DNA from: Eriocheir sinensis
Taxonomy: Eukaryota; Arthropoda; Malacostraca; Decapoda; Varunidae
Direction of reading: 5' to 3'
DNA: 64,000 bases
Assembly (NCBI RefSeq): GCF_024679095.1
Contig: NW_026111665.1
Coordinates: 503,499 to 567,498 of the forward strand
Shown here: positions 30,921-45,330 of the stretch, piece by piece
How positions within the stretch are numbered: position 1 is the stretch's first letter
Layout: every line of letters starts with the position of its first letter
Program-made: the position numbers and the translations under genes
The notes under the pieces: generated by a model
Database searches by the model: none
What the model saw: the letters and a program-made list of their open reading frames with translations, nothing else
Told to the model about the DNA's origin: nothing

Positions 30921-31052
30921 TCCTTTGGTAGTCTAACAACCATCCATAATTAATTTAAGGGTCAAAGAAGGCTCCAAAATTTCTTGCATAAATATATATT
31001 TGGTAAATTACATATAGTTATTTACACAATTGTGTATTAATTTACTATCTAC

Positions 31053-31088
<36 letters not shown>

Positions 31089-31379
31089 ATTATAATAATA
31101 AAAAAGCTACAGATACAGACATACAACACAACAGATAATTAGATGGCCCCCCAAAAAACACTTAACAAAAACATAAAATTTGCCGAACACAAACACATAG
31201 CAACCTTCCTCGCAGACAATTTAAGTAACAACATAAACATTTTTTCAAATTCTTTAGGGCATGCAAATATGCTACCAACACTATTATATCACAGAAAGAC
31301 AACAATATCACAGTAGTAACCAGCCCACAACACCGTTCCAATTAGTGTGCACCCAAGAACACTACCAGACACCAACCAT

Positions 31380-32060
31380 GCCACACAGCCCCTTCTTCCA
31401 ACAGCCCCCCTCAACATTACCATTAACAGTATGGGGAGGAGAGGGGGAATCCTGGCATTACAGAAGGACTTGACAAGTAAATTCACTGGGCCCGACAACA
31501 TCCTTGCCTTCATTCTTAAATCCTTAGCCCCGTCCTCCAGGGACTCCTTGATCCAATATATATCACCCTCATCATCACTTTGACTGGCTTCTGACAAACA
31601 TCAACCCTTTATTTGAGACAGGTGACTGGACTGACACAGCCAATTATTGCCCCATTTCACTAACACTGATTCCATGTGGAACTTTTGAACACAATACACA
31701 AACACATAATGAAATCTGCTTGACACAAACAACATTGTTTCTGACTCACAACATGGCCTTACAACCCAAATGCTCATGTGAATTGTACACACACACAAAT
31801 ACCTCAGAGTTCAATTCTCCATTAACTTAAAATTCAACACTCACACAGAACACATCAGTGCCACAGCCAACTGAACACTTTTGGATCCTTAAGTGTAATC
31901 AACATAACTGTATAAAAAAAAAACACTTATACAACTAGTAGTAGTATATCACACTTGTGAGATCAATGCTTGAATACTGCTCCACGGTGCGGCATTATCA
32001 CACACAGAAACATTGAGAGGTTAGAGCAAATCTACACCAAGGTGTTTCTAGGAAAGGAAG
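31380..32060 (+). pseudogene. Decayed CR1/Jockey-like LINE RT fragment
   Basis: Several plus-strand frames carry RT scraps: LTSKFTGPDNILAFILKSLAP, then NPLFETGDWTDTANYCPISL (the GDxxDxxNYRPISL box), HTEHISATAN and EYCS...VW...TQKHIERLEQ-like remnants. Stops and shifts are everywhere. It is an old insertion inside the Ginger element, and a related scrap lies at 50310-50440. Confidence 0.6.
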
Positions 32061-32089
32061 AGGTTGTGTAGATTATTTTCTTTTACTGA

Positions 32090-32295
32090 AAATGCTATTT
32101 GAAAAGTACCTAGAGAAGCATAGGAAGCTGTTTGCTGCATTCAAGGACCTAGAGATGGTATATGACAAGGTTGACAGGAAGGGTTTATGGGATGTTACTC
32201 CATTAACCCTTCCCTTTCATATGCCATCTCTATGTCCATGAATGCAGCAAACAGCTTCCTATTCTTCTCTAGGTACTTTTCAAATAGCATCTGAA
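32090..32295. repeat. Inverted repeat with ~80-bp arms
   Basis: AATGCTATTTGAAAAGTACC near 32090 is mirrored by GGTACTTTTCAAATAGCAT near 32270, and the arms extend through AGCTGTTTGCTGCATTCA. The left arm and loop encode an RT-like scrap (FKDLEMVYDKVDRKGLWDV). The inversion lies immediately downstream of the transposase stop codon. Confidence 0.75.
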
Positions 32296-33639
32296 AAGAA
32301 GTTACCTGCAGTTGCTGCAGTGGAATGTCTGGCTGTTAGCTTCTGACACTCCCTCGCAGCTGAAGTGATACCACGCGTTGCAGTTATCACAGGCAATCAT
32401 GGGACGGGTCTCATTGTTTGGCAAACGGCATTTACATAAGACTGTTTCCACCTCAGTGCGAACAGTACCCTTATTGTTCCTTTGGGGTACTGTTACAGGG
32501 GGTTGAGACAGTTCTCCGGCTTGAAGGCATCCAACCAGCCAGTCGTACAAACTATCTTGATCCCATGCACACTCCTCAGGTCTGATATTTGCACAGAGTG
32601 CATAAGCATTGGCGATGGCATACAAGCCGCAAGCATCGCCGCCCCTCTGACGCTGAACATCACGCCATTCCATTGTTATGGCATCGCTAGAGGTGTAGCA
32701 TCCACCCAAGCTGTTCAATGAATTTTTGGCGGTGGGACATACCGATTTTAGTGAACATGGAGTCATAGATTCTTACTTTACCTTCTTGAAAATTTTGAAT
32801 GTTACTTACTGTAATCCAGTGATTACTACTGACATTGATAATTTGAACAAACTTCCCCCTAGGGGTACCAACACGAATATGCTCCACCGCCTCAAATATT
32901 GCACAGCTTTGGAGGCCATCAACCTCGGGAAACTGATGTTTGAGGAGGGCCTGGCAATGATTCATGTGGTCATCAGTGAGCCACCTTCTCTCTTCAAGAA
33001 TCTGAATCATTACCTCCATTTGTGGATCTTGGCGACTGGCTGGCACAGGGGGCAGACACACGGCTTCTCTTTCAGCCTTGGCCCTGGTTCCGATCAGAAT
33101 GACGTCTTCCTCCCTGTCTGGATGCCTTGTGTCCCCTGGCTTAGGAGGGGCAGTAACTGACACAGGGATGGAAAGGCCTTGTCTTTTTTGGTATAATTCC
33201 TCATTGAGGTGTAGTTCAGGGTCTGTATCAGTAGAACTGCCTGCTGGCAGCTCTTCTGAGGGCCTGTGAAGAGCACCGAACTTTACAGGCTTAAGCTGAT
33301 CGCAAGCCACCATCCGTGCCAGGGGAACATCATCGTGTCCAATCTTGACGTGAGCCAGCTTTACTGTGTCCCTTTCTGTTATTTCCAAAATCCTGCAAAT
33401 ATAAACATTCATTACCTTAAGTTGCATCACTATTATAATATAACATAGGGTAGCCCCAAAACATGTGTGTCCGGATGAGATGGAGAAAGTAGTGAAAGCA
33501 TGCATAAGCAGTTTGGTATCGGTGTGACAGTGAAAAAGTGGATTGTGGAGTGGGTGAAGCATGGGGCACTGAGATGGTGTGGACCTGTGAGAATGAATAT
33601 GTGAAGAGAGAGTATGAGGGAAGGAAATGGAGAAGCCAA

Positions 33640-34285
33640 TATTTCATTAAAAAAAAAAAGAATATGTGAAGAGAGAGTATGAGGAAGGAAATGGTGAAGC
33701 CAATATTTCATTAAAAAAAAAAGAATATGTGAAGGGAGAGTATGAGGGAAGGAGATGGTGAAGCCAATATTTCATTAAAAAAAGAATATGTGAAGAGAGA
33801 GTGAGGAAGGAAATGGAGAAGCCAATATTTCATTACAAAAAAAAAAGAATATGTGAAGAGAGAGTATGAGGAAGGAAATGGTGAAGCCAATATTTCATTA
33901 AAAAAAAAGAATATGTGAAGGAGAGTATGAGGGAAGGAAATGAGAAGCCAATATTTCATTACAAAAAAAAAGAATATGTGAAGAGAGAGTATGAGGGAAG
34001 GAAATGGAGCCAATATTTCATTACAAAAAAAAGAATATGTGAAGAGAGAGTATGAGGAAGGAAATGGAGAAGCCAATATTTCATTACAAAAAAGAATATG
34101 TGAAGAGAGAGTATGAGGGAAGGAAATGGTGAAGCCAATATTTCATAAAAAAAAAAAGAATATTTGAAGATAGATTATGAGGGAAGGAAATGGTGAAGCC
34201 AATATTTCATAAAAAAAAAAAGAATATGTGAAGAGAGAGTATGAGGGAAGGAAATGGAGAAGCCAATATTTCATTAAGAATAAAT
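33640..34285. repeat. Minisatellite, ~60-bp unit, about 11 copies
   Basis: Units contain AAGAATATGTGAAGAGAGAG, a TATGAGGAAGG variant, GCCAATATTTCATTA and an A-run of variable length. It lies upstream of exon 10 of the Ginger gene. Unit variation is mainly in A-run length and single-base indels. Not a CRISPR array. Confidence 0.9.
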
Positions 34286-35554
34286 AAATCTGCAATGAAA
34301 TTTTAGTAACCCTTTCATTGATAAATGTTTGCAGTGGGCATTAGGCGTATTTGCTGGTGGCGCTAAACACTCGCTGTGAGCTCCAGCTGCACTCAAATCT
34401 CCCACATGTGAGTGTTCCATAACTAATTCTCATAACACAGGTCCGATTGCCAATAGAGTGGGTTCTTCACTAAATTTGGTGGAAAATCATGTCAGCCAAG
34501 CACAGAAAATCTACGGATGAGCAAGTGGTGGATATTCTTGCCCAATATAGTGACATTTTTGCACAGCTTCACCTATCACTTGACTCATATTTTGACCAAA
34601 TAGTTGTAAAGTTTGCAGTTGGCAATACTCCCTTGCCAGCACCCATCATCAAGAGATCTACAGTAGTTGCCTTGCGGCTGACCGTCACGCACATATAAAT
34701 GTACATCTTCACAGGAAACACCCCCTGAACGTGCCTGTATTTTCGCAGGAGAGGCTTACATTACCGAATATTATAAATCTTGGCCTCCTCTTTCCAATGG
34801 AGTTTTGTTTTAGCTGTGATAAATAGTTTTTTTATACAAAGGTTAAAAGAGCGAGCACTAGCGTCACTTGCTGGTGGTGCTAAAAGCTCGCTGTGAACGC
34901 GCCTGAGGGGAGTCTCATTGTGAGCGCTTAGCAATGAAAGGGTTAAGAAAGATAATTAATATTATTTTGTGGAGACAATGGAAACAGTTGAGAAAGGTTC
35001 TGGTGATCTCAATTAATGGCTGGACCCCACAGCTGGAGTGCTCCATTGCCAGCCAGAGTTGTGGTGTCTCCCTAATCATGCCACTGCTGAATTCCACAAC
35101 GCTGCAGCCTGTTGTTACCTCTCTGTAAAGACAGTTGATGGAGGCTCAAGGCTCTGCCTCAACACTACTAGAAAGAGGGGAAAAGTTCATACATGAGAGA
35201 AGCATCAACTAAAACATGCATACATCACAACATAGGTACATGAGGAAACACAATCACTACTGAACTGAAACATGCCCATAAAAGACAACAGGAAAAATAT
35301 GCAATCTAACAGCACACATAATATAGGTACCATGCTTAAATGTAGTCAACTGTCAACTATGTTTTATGGAAGTTGTGGAGGCAAAATTTGCAATAGTGTG
35401 TTGTTGTCAATTAGTATAACATTATATTCAAAAGCCATTCATATATAAACTACAAATTTCTCTTACCCACTCCAAAGTGGATCACATCTTACTGGATTAG
35501 TAAAACTAAAATTACATATTCAAATGCCATTCATAGATTAGCAAAAAATGTCAC
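34286..35554. other. Ginger intron DNA without a recognised gene
   Basis: Holds a 69-codon ORF (34489-34698, starting MSAKHRKSTDEQ) that I do not recognise. Near-duplicate phrases around 34350-34390 and 34860-34900 (CTGGTGGCGCTAAACACTCG and CTGGTGGTGCTAAAAGCTCG) suggest an old element inserted here. No further support. Confidence 0.4.
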
Positions 35555-36789
35555 TCACCTAAATGGGCCAGTCCACAGTGGATCACACTGTCCACCTTTG
35601 CGTGCAATGTTGGCTGCCTGGCGTTTCAGCACAAGCTGGCCCACATGCAGTGCAAAGCTTTTGACCCCCTTGGATTTTTTCTTTTCGTATGCCTGTTTTG
35701 CCTTGGCATGTGCTTTGTTTGGTTGATCTGAGCCTATAAATTTAATACTTATTAAAAAAGAGTAAAACCAATATATGGAAATTACTACAAATCCATGTAA
35801 TAATGTACTACCAAAATACAATTACATTATGTCAGCAAGTAATACATGCTACAAATTGTAATTTCCATTCAAAAGAGACTATTATAAGTAAAGTCAAGAC
35901 TCACCTTTTCATATGCCTTTTCGTAGGTGGTTGCATGGTCTTCTACAAATTCCTCAAGCTTGCCATCTTCTATGATGTCAGTGTCAGAGTCCACACCTTT
36001 GATCTGAGGGAAGGCAAATTTACATGAACTACATAATCAATAAGACATACTGGTCATCATGAAATACGTATTACACAAGCTACATATAGTTGGACAATGC
36101 AAACGTCCCCATAAGTTTATTCAGTAGTGCTAAAAATAATTCTGTTGATTTTATCATTACGGTTTTTGAAAGCACATGAATCATATAGTGTTTTCTGCAT
36201 ATTCCTCTGACTAAAAATGTGATGCACACCAATAACTGTTACTTTTAGGCATTACATGCACCAAAAACAATGTTTATACTGACCTCCGAAAGTGTGTGGG
36301 CTTCCCGACCAAACATTAGGAAAAATGGTGTGTACTTCGTAGCTGACTGTGGCTGAGCGTTTATTGAGAAAATGATGTCATGCAGACTCTCGTCCCAGTT
36401 TTGCCACGGTCAACCAACAGCTTGCTTACTCGGCGTTTCACCATACCGTTTACTCTTTCCACCAAACCTAGAAATGGATACCAATCTTAAGAACCAAATA
36501 AAAGCCACATAACTCAACTCATATGATATCAGGAAATGTGTTCAAACTGATCTGCCATATCACTATCACAGCAACATTACTGTTTTATAATCCCACTGTT
36601 ATAGAAGCTCAGTGAAAATAAATCTGCTACACCTGAGACTGTTTGCTGTGCAGTTCCTTTACAGTGCCCATACTCTAATGGGGACCTGATCTGCATGACA
36701 TTCCAAGGCGAGAAAAGCACAAGAATAGTAGTACTTTAGACCAAACAAAGCTGTTTATGTACTGCAGTGACTATGCCTGATGAACATCC

Positions 36790-36960
36790 TCCCATAACCA
36801 ACTCGGTAAGGAGTGGCTCTCCCGACACTCTCGTCACAGGTTCAATCCCAGGCAGCCGGCGAATACTCTCTCCTTGTGATTAGTCTCTCGTGATTTGATA
36901 CACGCAGAGGACGTGCGAGAGTAATAGGAAAAGAGAACAGAAAATCTCGTCATTAAATTG
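36790..36960 (+). repeat. Possible degenerate tRNA-derived SINE
   Basis: A B-box-like GGTTCAATCCC (36840-36850) lies ~45 nt downstream of an A-box-like TAACCAACTCGG. The 3' part is unrelated to the other SINEs in the window. Weak evidence. Confidence 0.3.
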
Positions 36961-37853
36961 ATAATACTTGGTAAATAGTAAGTGAACTGTTATGCCCTGG
37001 ATGATAAGCACCACCACTTTATTAGAGGAAAGCTGTTAACAAAACTTTTACTAAATGATTCCCTAAGCAGTGCCAGATAAAACTTAAGCTAATAAAAGCT
37101 GGTTCCCAAGTTGTGTTAATTGAAGCATCCTGCTTCAAAGTATACTGTATAATTAAGCCAAACTAACCATTGGTCTGGGGATGATAAGCGCTGGAGACAC
37201 ACCTTTTTATTCCCATTTGCTGGCAGAAGTCATTGTTGATCTGAAAGTATGAGGCATTGCATGTAAAAATATTGCACACATTGTAGAAACTGTCAATGAT
37301 CGAGTAATTTTCAACAAACCGTAAGATTAATTATATATGTGTTAATCATCCTAACACATTTATGTAGCTTATAGCCATGGGTTGAGTGATCCGTTCAGGC
37401 TACACTAAACACTAAAGAAAATATTAAACTTTCCACAAGAAGTCATGGCGGGGTGACAACTACTGTTGTGGCAGGACTGCACGGCAGCAAATGAATGTGT
37501 GACAGGGATCAGGGGACATGAATGTCCTCTCCTTCAGCTGACAGTAAGGAGGTGGTGTTCCTTCCCCCCTACTTGGTTACAGTATGGGAGGTACAAAATA
37601 GTGCACAACCATTATCATAAGTTCAAAATTTCCTGATTTAACCGAACTGAAAAATTGGTGAGGCCTATTAAGTATGGACAACCTTTCAAAGTGACTATCT
37701 AAAGAAGTCATACATGTAGTATATCATACCTTACCACCAGTAGATTTTATGAATGCCAAGCTGTGTTCAGGTGCTTAAAGGAGCAAAAAAAAGAAGCTAA
37801 GAAACTACAAAGCAACAGATGTAACTAAGGAAGAACACTGCAATATTACAGTT

Positions 37854-38178
<325 letters not shown>

Positions 38179-39861
38179 TAAGTAGACACTTAAAAAAAAA
38201 ATTGTCAATTTCAAAAGCTCCAGTATTATACCTGTCATTCTAAATGATCCATACCTTATTACAAAACTCCTTCCCTTGATCAGAGATGAGGCGTTTTGGT
38301 GCTCCCAATCTGTGAAAACATAAACACACACCATATGGTACAGCGAGCTTACACATTCTCCCTCATGGACCTTACAGTGCCATAAATATTTTACATAAAA
38401 TATATTTTGTGTATGTTTATGCTTATTCTACCTAAGAATACTGTAAAGGAAATACTATTGATATCTTATTACACTAAGGATTGTCCCATTGGAATACAAA
38501 GACCTACAAAACCAGTACGTATCAATGAAATTCATCTTACATGCTTATGTACTGCTTGATGCAATTGTTGACACCTGTCCCATCCTTTCTTGGAAGAGGG
38601 AACAACAGTACATATTTGGTGAAGTAATCCACAATTGTCAATACGTACTGACTCCCACTCTTGGTCATCGCCAGTGGTCCTGTAATACAGTGAAAATATA
38701 TCAGTATACATGTAGTGGCATATTTCCTCCCCACGATGGATATCATTTAGCTGAAAAACATGAGGAGCAGCACTGTAATGACTTACTATGTGGTGGCAGA
38801 AAACAGATAATAAAGGTGTCATTACAATGGAACACTGAATGCTAAGTTGTTTTGTTTCAAAATATTGTGGAAAATTAAATTGTGGCAATTGTAAATGTAA
38901 CAGTATTTACTGCATCAAAGTATCTTCTATCATCATCCCTTAACTCATCATTTCTAAATCAATGAAGTCAATTGAGAAATCCATCGCAGAGCAACACTCT
39001 GCCATTTGTAAGATCTCTTAAGATACAAAATTCCACATGCAAAAAACCATTATCTTATCTGGTGTGAGGATGGTAAGATTTTATAGTAATATAAATAAGG
39101 CATACAAAACCTACTGAACCAAACTCCTAAGTGCAGGGGATGTGAGGATTACTGGCCAGGGCATGAAGCAGGGGAGGTTAAACCCTAAAGGGCGGGTGAC
39201 AGGGTTTTCTGGTCCGACTTTTTCCGCCATAATTTTGAAGTTTGTGCGAGGATTTATGGCTTTCACTGTACATTCCCACCCTTTAGGTTTTAATTTGTCA
39301 GAAAAAGGTAACAGTTAGGCTAATTAAGTGCAGCTGCTATTTCTTATAACCTAATAACAGTAACTGGGGGCCCTAATGCTAGTGGCAACCACATAACAAA
39401 AATAAGTAAGAGAAAGCAGTAAATGTGATACAGAGGTCATTGCAGGGGAACATGCCATCATAGAGTGAACTATTAGCCAACATAAGTGTGAGAAAGTAAT
39501 GTGTTTATGTACACACAATAATAAGAAACAGTAAGAAGAGGGACCATACTTCCTGATGTGAAACCTTAGCAAAAGTAAATAAATGAGTTACATTTTTACA
39601 GGTAAAATATAATATATTTCACGATGTTCACCTAAAACTTTTAAGACACCATAAAACATGCAAGGGTTCATCATGCATCTTAAAATCTCATATGCATTCT
39701 AATAAACTAGAAACTGATTGCCCTTCATTATACTGGATGAGGTCCTGGACAAGATGAGCATGTCATGTCGCCGAACTGTATTTGTCACTGCCTGCTTGCA
39801 ACACTACCTTAGCTTTTCCTGTAATAACATGTAAATCCTGGAAATCGAATTTCTCATATCT

Positions 39862-40045
<184 letters not shown>

Positions 40046-40869
40046 CACTAGATCTAGCCTTAACCTATTGCTCAAGAAATTATGGTAAATTGAAAACAAG
40101 CATGGAAATCCATGTGACAATAGCTGGAATTTACATAATGGACAATTAATATGCTACACTAATGTAGTTTGACAAATAGTGATGACACTAACAATTATAC
40201 TAAATTTTGACAATCATCAGCTTCAGTACATTGATAAAAAATATCAAAATCTTCAGTCTTAAACAACATTATGACAGATACTGCACACATGTATAAATAT
40301 GTGTGTGTGTTAATTTGACAGCAATAACTATAATCTGTTTCATTCCGTCTGTCCACCAACAAAGCATGAAAGAAATGGACTAAACATTATTAAATATTAT
40401 CCATTGATGTAGAGGCGATAAATACACCAAAACACTTACCAATAAGATCCATGCCTACGACTTCCATGGGTTGAGACACCTTAATTTGTTTAAGTGTGGG
40501 AGCTTGTGTCTTTACAACCTCAAAAGTCTGGCAAGTTGTACAAGTTGATATCTGAAAAAAGTAAAGAAAGGATGTAGTAAACCTGAAAGGTAGGCAGGGT
40601 TATTGTGCTTCTATCCTGATTCTGTAAAGAATTGTAGCTGTGGCATAATTATTTTTGATGTGTTGCTAATATCAAGTATTAAATGGAAATAACACTATCA
40701 CCTTGTGTTGTGTTGCTGACTTTAAACAGAAGGCAGACAAAATTATTATATACTGTCTTGGTGGAATTTTTTTTAAACATAGGAAGCAGCTCAAGGGCAA
40801 AAAAAAAGAAATGAAAAAAAAAGCCCGCTTTTGCTGCTTCCCCAAAAAGAATTGATAGATATATCCAAA

Positions 40870-41095
40870 TCGATCAATTTCAGGAGGAGAGGTGTCCTGA
40901 TATCCTCCTCTTGAAAGAGTGCAAGTCATAGGCAGAAGGAAATACAGATAAAGGAAGATTGTTCCAGAGTTTACCAGCATGAGGGATGAAAGAGTGGAGA
41001 TGCTGGTTAACTCTTGCATAAGGGGTTTGGACAGAATAGGGATGAGCATGAGTAGAAAATTGCGTGCAGCGGGGCTGCGGGAGGGGGTGAGGCAT
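40870..41095 (-). pseudogene. LINE ORF2 C-terminal scrap
   Basis: A minus-strand frame contains HPYSVQTPYARVNQHLHSF, then FIPHAGKLWNNLPLSVFPSA and LHSFKRRISGHL. This is the LWNxLPxxVFP tail typical of CR1/Jockey-like RT ORFs. It is isolated inside a Ginger intron. Confidence 0.65.
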
Positions 41096-42831
41096 GCAGT
41101 TAGCAAGTTCAGAAGAGCAGTCAGCGTGGAAATATCAATAAAAAATAGAAAGAGATATTAGCATTATTAAAGAGAAACAGATAGTACAGTATGCATTTCA
41201 GTAATATACTACATATTTTATATTCTGAGTGTGAAATTTGTTAATTCCTAAACCTATGATCTGAACCTTCACTTTTGTGGACTTCAAAAAATACAACTAA
41301 TACCTAAAATATACACAGATAAAAGTGCAATAAAACTTTTACCTGAAGGTGTTATTTACTTACATATGCAATGACGTCCCTTGACATACCAAGCCAGTAA
41401 TAATGGTCAGAAATCCTGGACTGGTTTTATCAATACCAGCATGACAGCCACTTGTGACATGATAAAAAAGCAGAATATCCATCACTTCTCCCAGTGTTGA
41501 AGGAATCTGAACCCATTTGTTTCTTCTCTTGCGATACAGCTGGTTCTCTGTAACAAAAGGATAACTTTACCACATGTAAAAGTAATGGTATTATATACTG
41601 CTTTACAGCATCCATGAAACAATCAAACCTTAACCGTTTCATTGAATAGATCTCAACATTTTCACAGTTGAACTAGGTTGAAAAATTTAGAAATAACAAT
41701 GATAAAAAATTCTTAATTTTCAAGGGGGTTAAGACGTAAAGCCTTAAGTTAGGAGATTAGTTAGGTTAGATTTGATTTAATTTTAAAATTTACTGTTTCT
41801 TCATTAGAAAATTCTGTGAGTGAGGGGATTTAGCACAGCAGTTGAAGGACAAAATAACAGTTATGGCGAGGCACCCTGAGTGGCAGCCCTGACCATCGCT
41901 GGCCAGGCCTATTATTTCAGTAATATAGAATGTGATTTTGACAAGAAACTGTTATATTAATTCAAAACTCAAAAAAAAATTTCAAATTGGGTGCAAGTCT
42001 TTACAATGCTTCCCTTGTCTGCATTGTGTATCTGTTTGTCCAAGCCAAGTGTGAGGAGCTTTGGGCATGATTTTGAGTGTTCATAAGGACAGCTGATTCC
42101 ATTTTAGCCAAATGTACAGTCTTTTTTTTATGGTATAATTACAGGTCCTTCAAAAATGACTTCTTTTCTCCACTTGGTAGCTCAACACCTCTGCCTCTGT
42201 TGTTCTGGCTTCTGGGAAATTGTGTGCCTTTAGGGTGAAGGAGTGTCTTTGTCTACTGGCCTCTAGTCTCCCTCCCCTTGACCATGTATCTCTTCCACTA
42301 TTTTATGGATTTCCCATGGAGATTAGCGTTTGCAGTGTTGTGTGTGCCACTGATGGTCTGCAACCGTGCAGATTGCATACATTCTTCATTCTCACTAGCC
42401 AGGGTGTCATAATCTGCGTAACACTGCCAAGCACATCATGTGCTGCCAGGTGCAGGGTAATTACCCTGTTTTTTGGGTAATCTGAACACTATCAGGGTAA
42501 TGGGGTAGAAGCATAGACAGAGACAGATTTCTAGAGTAATTTCACCACAGACTGAAAATCCATCTGAAATCTAGATATTTAGGCGAGAGAGAGAGAGAGA
42601 GAGAGAGAGCGCACAGACCTATACATTGAATATAACATAGTACTACATACTCACAAACTGAAGTCAGTCCTCATGAGTCATGATGCTAGGATCCATCAGG
42701 ATTCTTTTAATGTAATTTTCTTAATATAGTCACCAAACACTTTAATTTCTATTCTCAGGCATGACATGGTTTACCAACAACTCTACACAGCAGTACACAC
42801 TGATGAGTATGAATATTACATTTTGACCATA

Positions 42832-42851
42832 TATATATATATATATATACA

Positions 42852-42938
<87 letters not shown>
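42832..42938. repeat. (AT)n and GT microsatellite
   Basis: AT run followed by GTGTGTGTG at 42939-42955. The rest of 41548-43473 is intron without a recognised gene. Confidence 0.95.
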
Positions 42939-42941
<3 letters not shown>

Positions 42942-43711
42942 TGTGTGTGTGTGTGTTTATGTATAAAACAGATGGCAAACTGAGTAATTTTAAAGCAAAC
43001 AGGGTAATTTTAAGGGGGAAAGTAGGGTAATTTGCCCACTTGACCTGGCAGCACATGGCTGGCCTGCCTTGGGTGCCTTTGTTCACATCATGGGTGGCCA
43101 TCTTTGTAGTGTTCTATTTTTGTACAGCCACAGCACTTCCTAGACACTTATGGCCATTTCCTTAAGTGGCCCAGGCCTTCTTTTTCCCTTTCATAGTTCT
43201 TAATGAAGGGGATTTCCTTAGGGATGGTAGATAAATTCTGATAATTATGTGGGGGGGGCAAGACTGGGTATGACCTGCCCTAGCCTGAGCTGACCTTCAG
43301 CCCTGGAACCATAAAACACAAACCACTGTATTGCTCAGCTTGTGGCTGCCACTTTCCACGGGTGCTATTCAGGCTGACTGGCTTTTTCAACAAACCAGAG
43401 TTTATTAAATGCAAGAGTACCCCTTTGTTGTTTCCCCGAAACAATAAACTATTTTCACTCGATCAGTACTCACCTTTTATCATGTGATGTTCCCTCTGTC
43501 TTCTCAAAATTCTCCTTTGATTTCCAGTCAAGCCTGGTGGATACTGGTTGTTAAGAATTAGTTGCTTAAGCGGGACTAAATTCTCATTAAAATGGAAAAT
43601 CCTGTCGCGGAGATCCGAAGCCATTGTTGTGGTGGACACTCTGGCGTGAGACTGCTATCAGCTGGCCTTTGTTTGTTTATGTTCGCTCCGACACCGGGGA
43701 CCCGACGGGGG

Positions 43712-43752
43712 GGAGGACATTTAGGCGGGGGAGGACACTATGGCGTGTAACA
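43712..43752 (-). repeat. Ginger right terminal inverted repeat
   Basis: Reverse complement of 29829-29869 with three mismatches; ends ...GTGTAACA before CCGG at 43753-43756. Confidence 0.85.
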
Positions 43753-43766
43753 CCGGCAACATATAC

Positions 43767-45330
43767 ACGCCCCTCCAGGTAATGGCCCACCCACGCCAGC
43801 AGGCGGCCCCGGACGCCCCTTTCAGCTAGAATGGCGAGCATGGCGGGGGCTTAGGCGAGCTCAAAAGCTTTCTCGAGGTCTATAAACACTACCACCGCCC
43901 GTCTCCCCAGGACACCAGAGAGGAGGGTGGAGATGCAGTCTCTGGTGCCCCTGTCCCGGCGGAAAGCAAAGAGGTGGTGATGGAGGGGGCCCATCGCCCA
44001 CTGAAGGCGCGGAAGGAGGACTCTCTCCATACACTTGCCGAGGCAGTTTAGGAGGGAGATCGGGCGATGTTGGAGCCCGTCTCCACTCTTGGGGATGGGG
44101 ACGATGGTGGCCAGCTTCCAGGAGGCTGGCAGTGCTCCGAGCTCAAGGGATTTGTTAAAGAATCCCAGCACCTCAGCCTGCATGTCCGGGCAGGCGTGCT
44201 CCAGGAAAGAGTAGGGGATCCTGTTGACCCCGGTGGAGGTGTCCTTCCTGGGGATGGCCCGCTCCAGCTCCCATAGCTCTATAGGCGCGTCAGTGGCATG
44301 CGCCTGTAGGCAGGTCTCCCTGAAGGCGGCTACTCTCCCGGGGTTCGTCTCCCTCAGCAGGTCGCGAGTGTGGGCCAGAAGCCGAGCGGAAGCAGCACGG
44401 GAGGAGAAGGTGGTAACAAGCTGCTCCGCCTCGGCCTGGGGCTGTGGGTGTAATGCCGGGCGCGCAACGGCACCCCCCGCGACGGCCCTCAGCTTCCGCC
44501 AGAGGACCGCAGCGGACGCGCAGCTGTCAAGTCCCTCGAACCACGCCAGCCAGTGCTCCTCCTGCACCCGGTCGGCGGTTTCCCTGGCGCGACGGACAGC
44601 AGCGCGCAGCAAGCCTCGCGTCGCCTCCGTGTTTACTCTCCTGTTAAGTTTGCGGGCCTGGTTGACTCGGTGGTTCGCGTCCGCCGCCTCGAGGTCGTCG
44701 GGCCGGATGGTGGCGGCCAGACGACGGGCGACGGCCCCGCGGAACCGAGGCCAGTCAGCCCGGCGCAGATTCCAGCGCGAAGGCCGCTGTGGTAACACAG
44801 GCGGCGGGACAGGGAGCGCAACAACGGAGGCGAAATGGTCGCTCGCGAGGTGCGGGTGGAGGGTCCACGTTGCACCGATTGCAAGCGGCTGCGACACTAA
44901 GCTGAGGTCCAAAACGCCACCAGCCTCGTGCTTGGGCACCCCGGTGTTGAGGAGAGCGACCCCAGGAACGTCCTCCATAGCCGCGGCAAGGTGGCGCCCG
45001 GCGCGGTTCCTTCCCCTGCTCCCCTACCTCTCATGGTGGGCGTTGAAGTCGCCCCCGATGAAGGTGGGTTCGTCATTGGCCAGGGAGAGGAGTTCGGTGA
45101 AGTCGGGCTCGGCCCGCGGCCCGGTATACACGCAGTAGAACGCGACACACGCGCTCGGCAAGGTCACCTTGACTGCCAATATCTCCACGCCGGCACCGCA
45201 CAGCACGGGGCGATGCACTCGAGAACAGGGAAGTACATCCCTGACCAAGATACAACACCCACGCGCCGCACCGGCGACGGCAGGGAGGTAAAAGGCCCTG
45301 TAGTCCTTAAAGGGCACCGACTGGCCTCCC
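43767..45330 (-). pseudogene. Family A ORF2 fragment (endonuclease to mid-RT), inverted
   Basis: Minus strand: endonuclease from VPFKDYRAFYLPAVAG through GGDFNAHHER and ASDHFASVVALP. The linker and RT N-terminus follow in one 375-codon frame (43851-44978) with VPIPKSGDGLQHRPISLLN, HHHLFAFRRDRGTRDC and VVVFIDLEKAFELA. After a frameshift it continues to GHYLEG at about 43767, where homology stops 10 nt before the CCGG of the Ginger end. It lies head-to-head with the family B fragment at 45331. The EN-RT linker is better preserved than in A1. Confidence 0.85.

Noticed and set aside
33640..34285. Regularly spaced repeats resembling a CRISPR array
   Set aside because: Units are contiguous minisatellite copies with no unique spacers, in a eukaryotic intron.
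42220..42480. 86-codon ORF in a Ginger intron
   Set aside because: No recognisable domain, no splice support and no repeat homology in the window.
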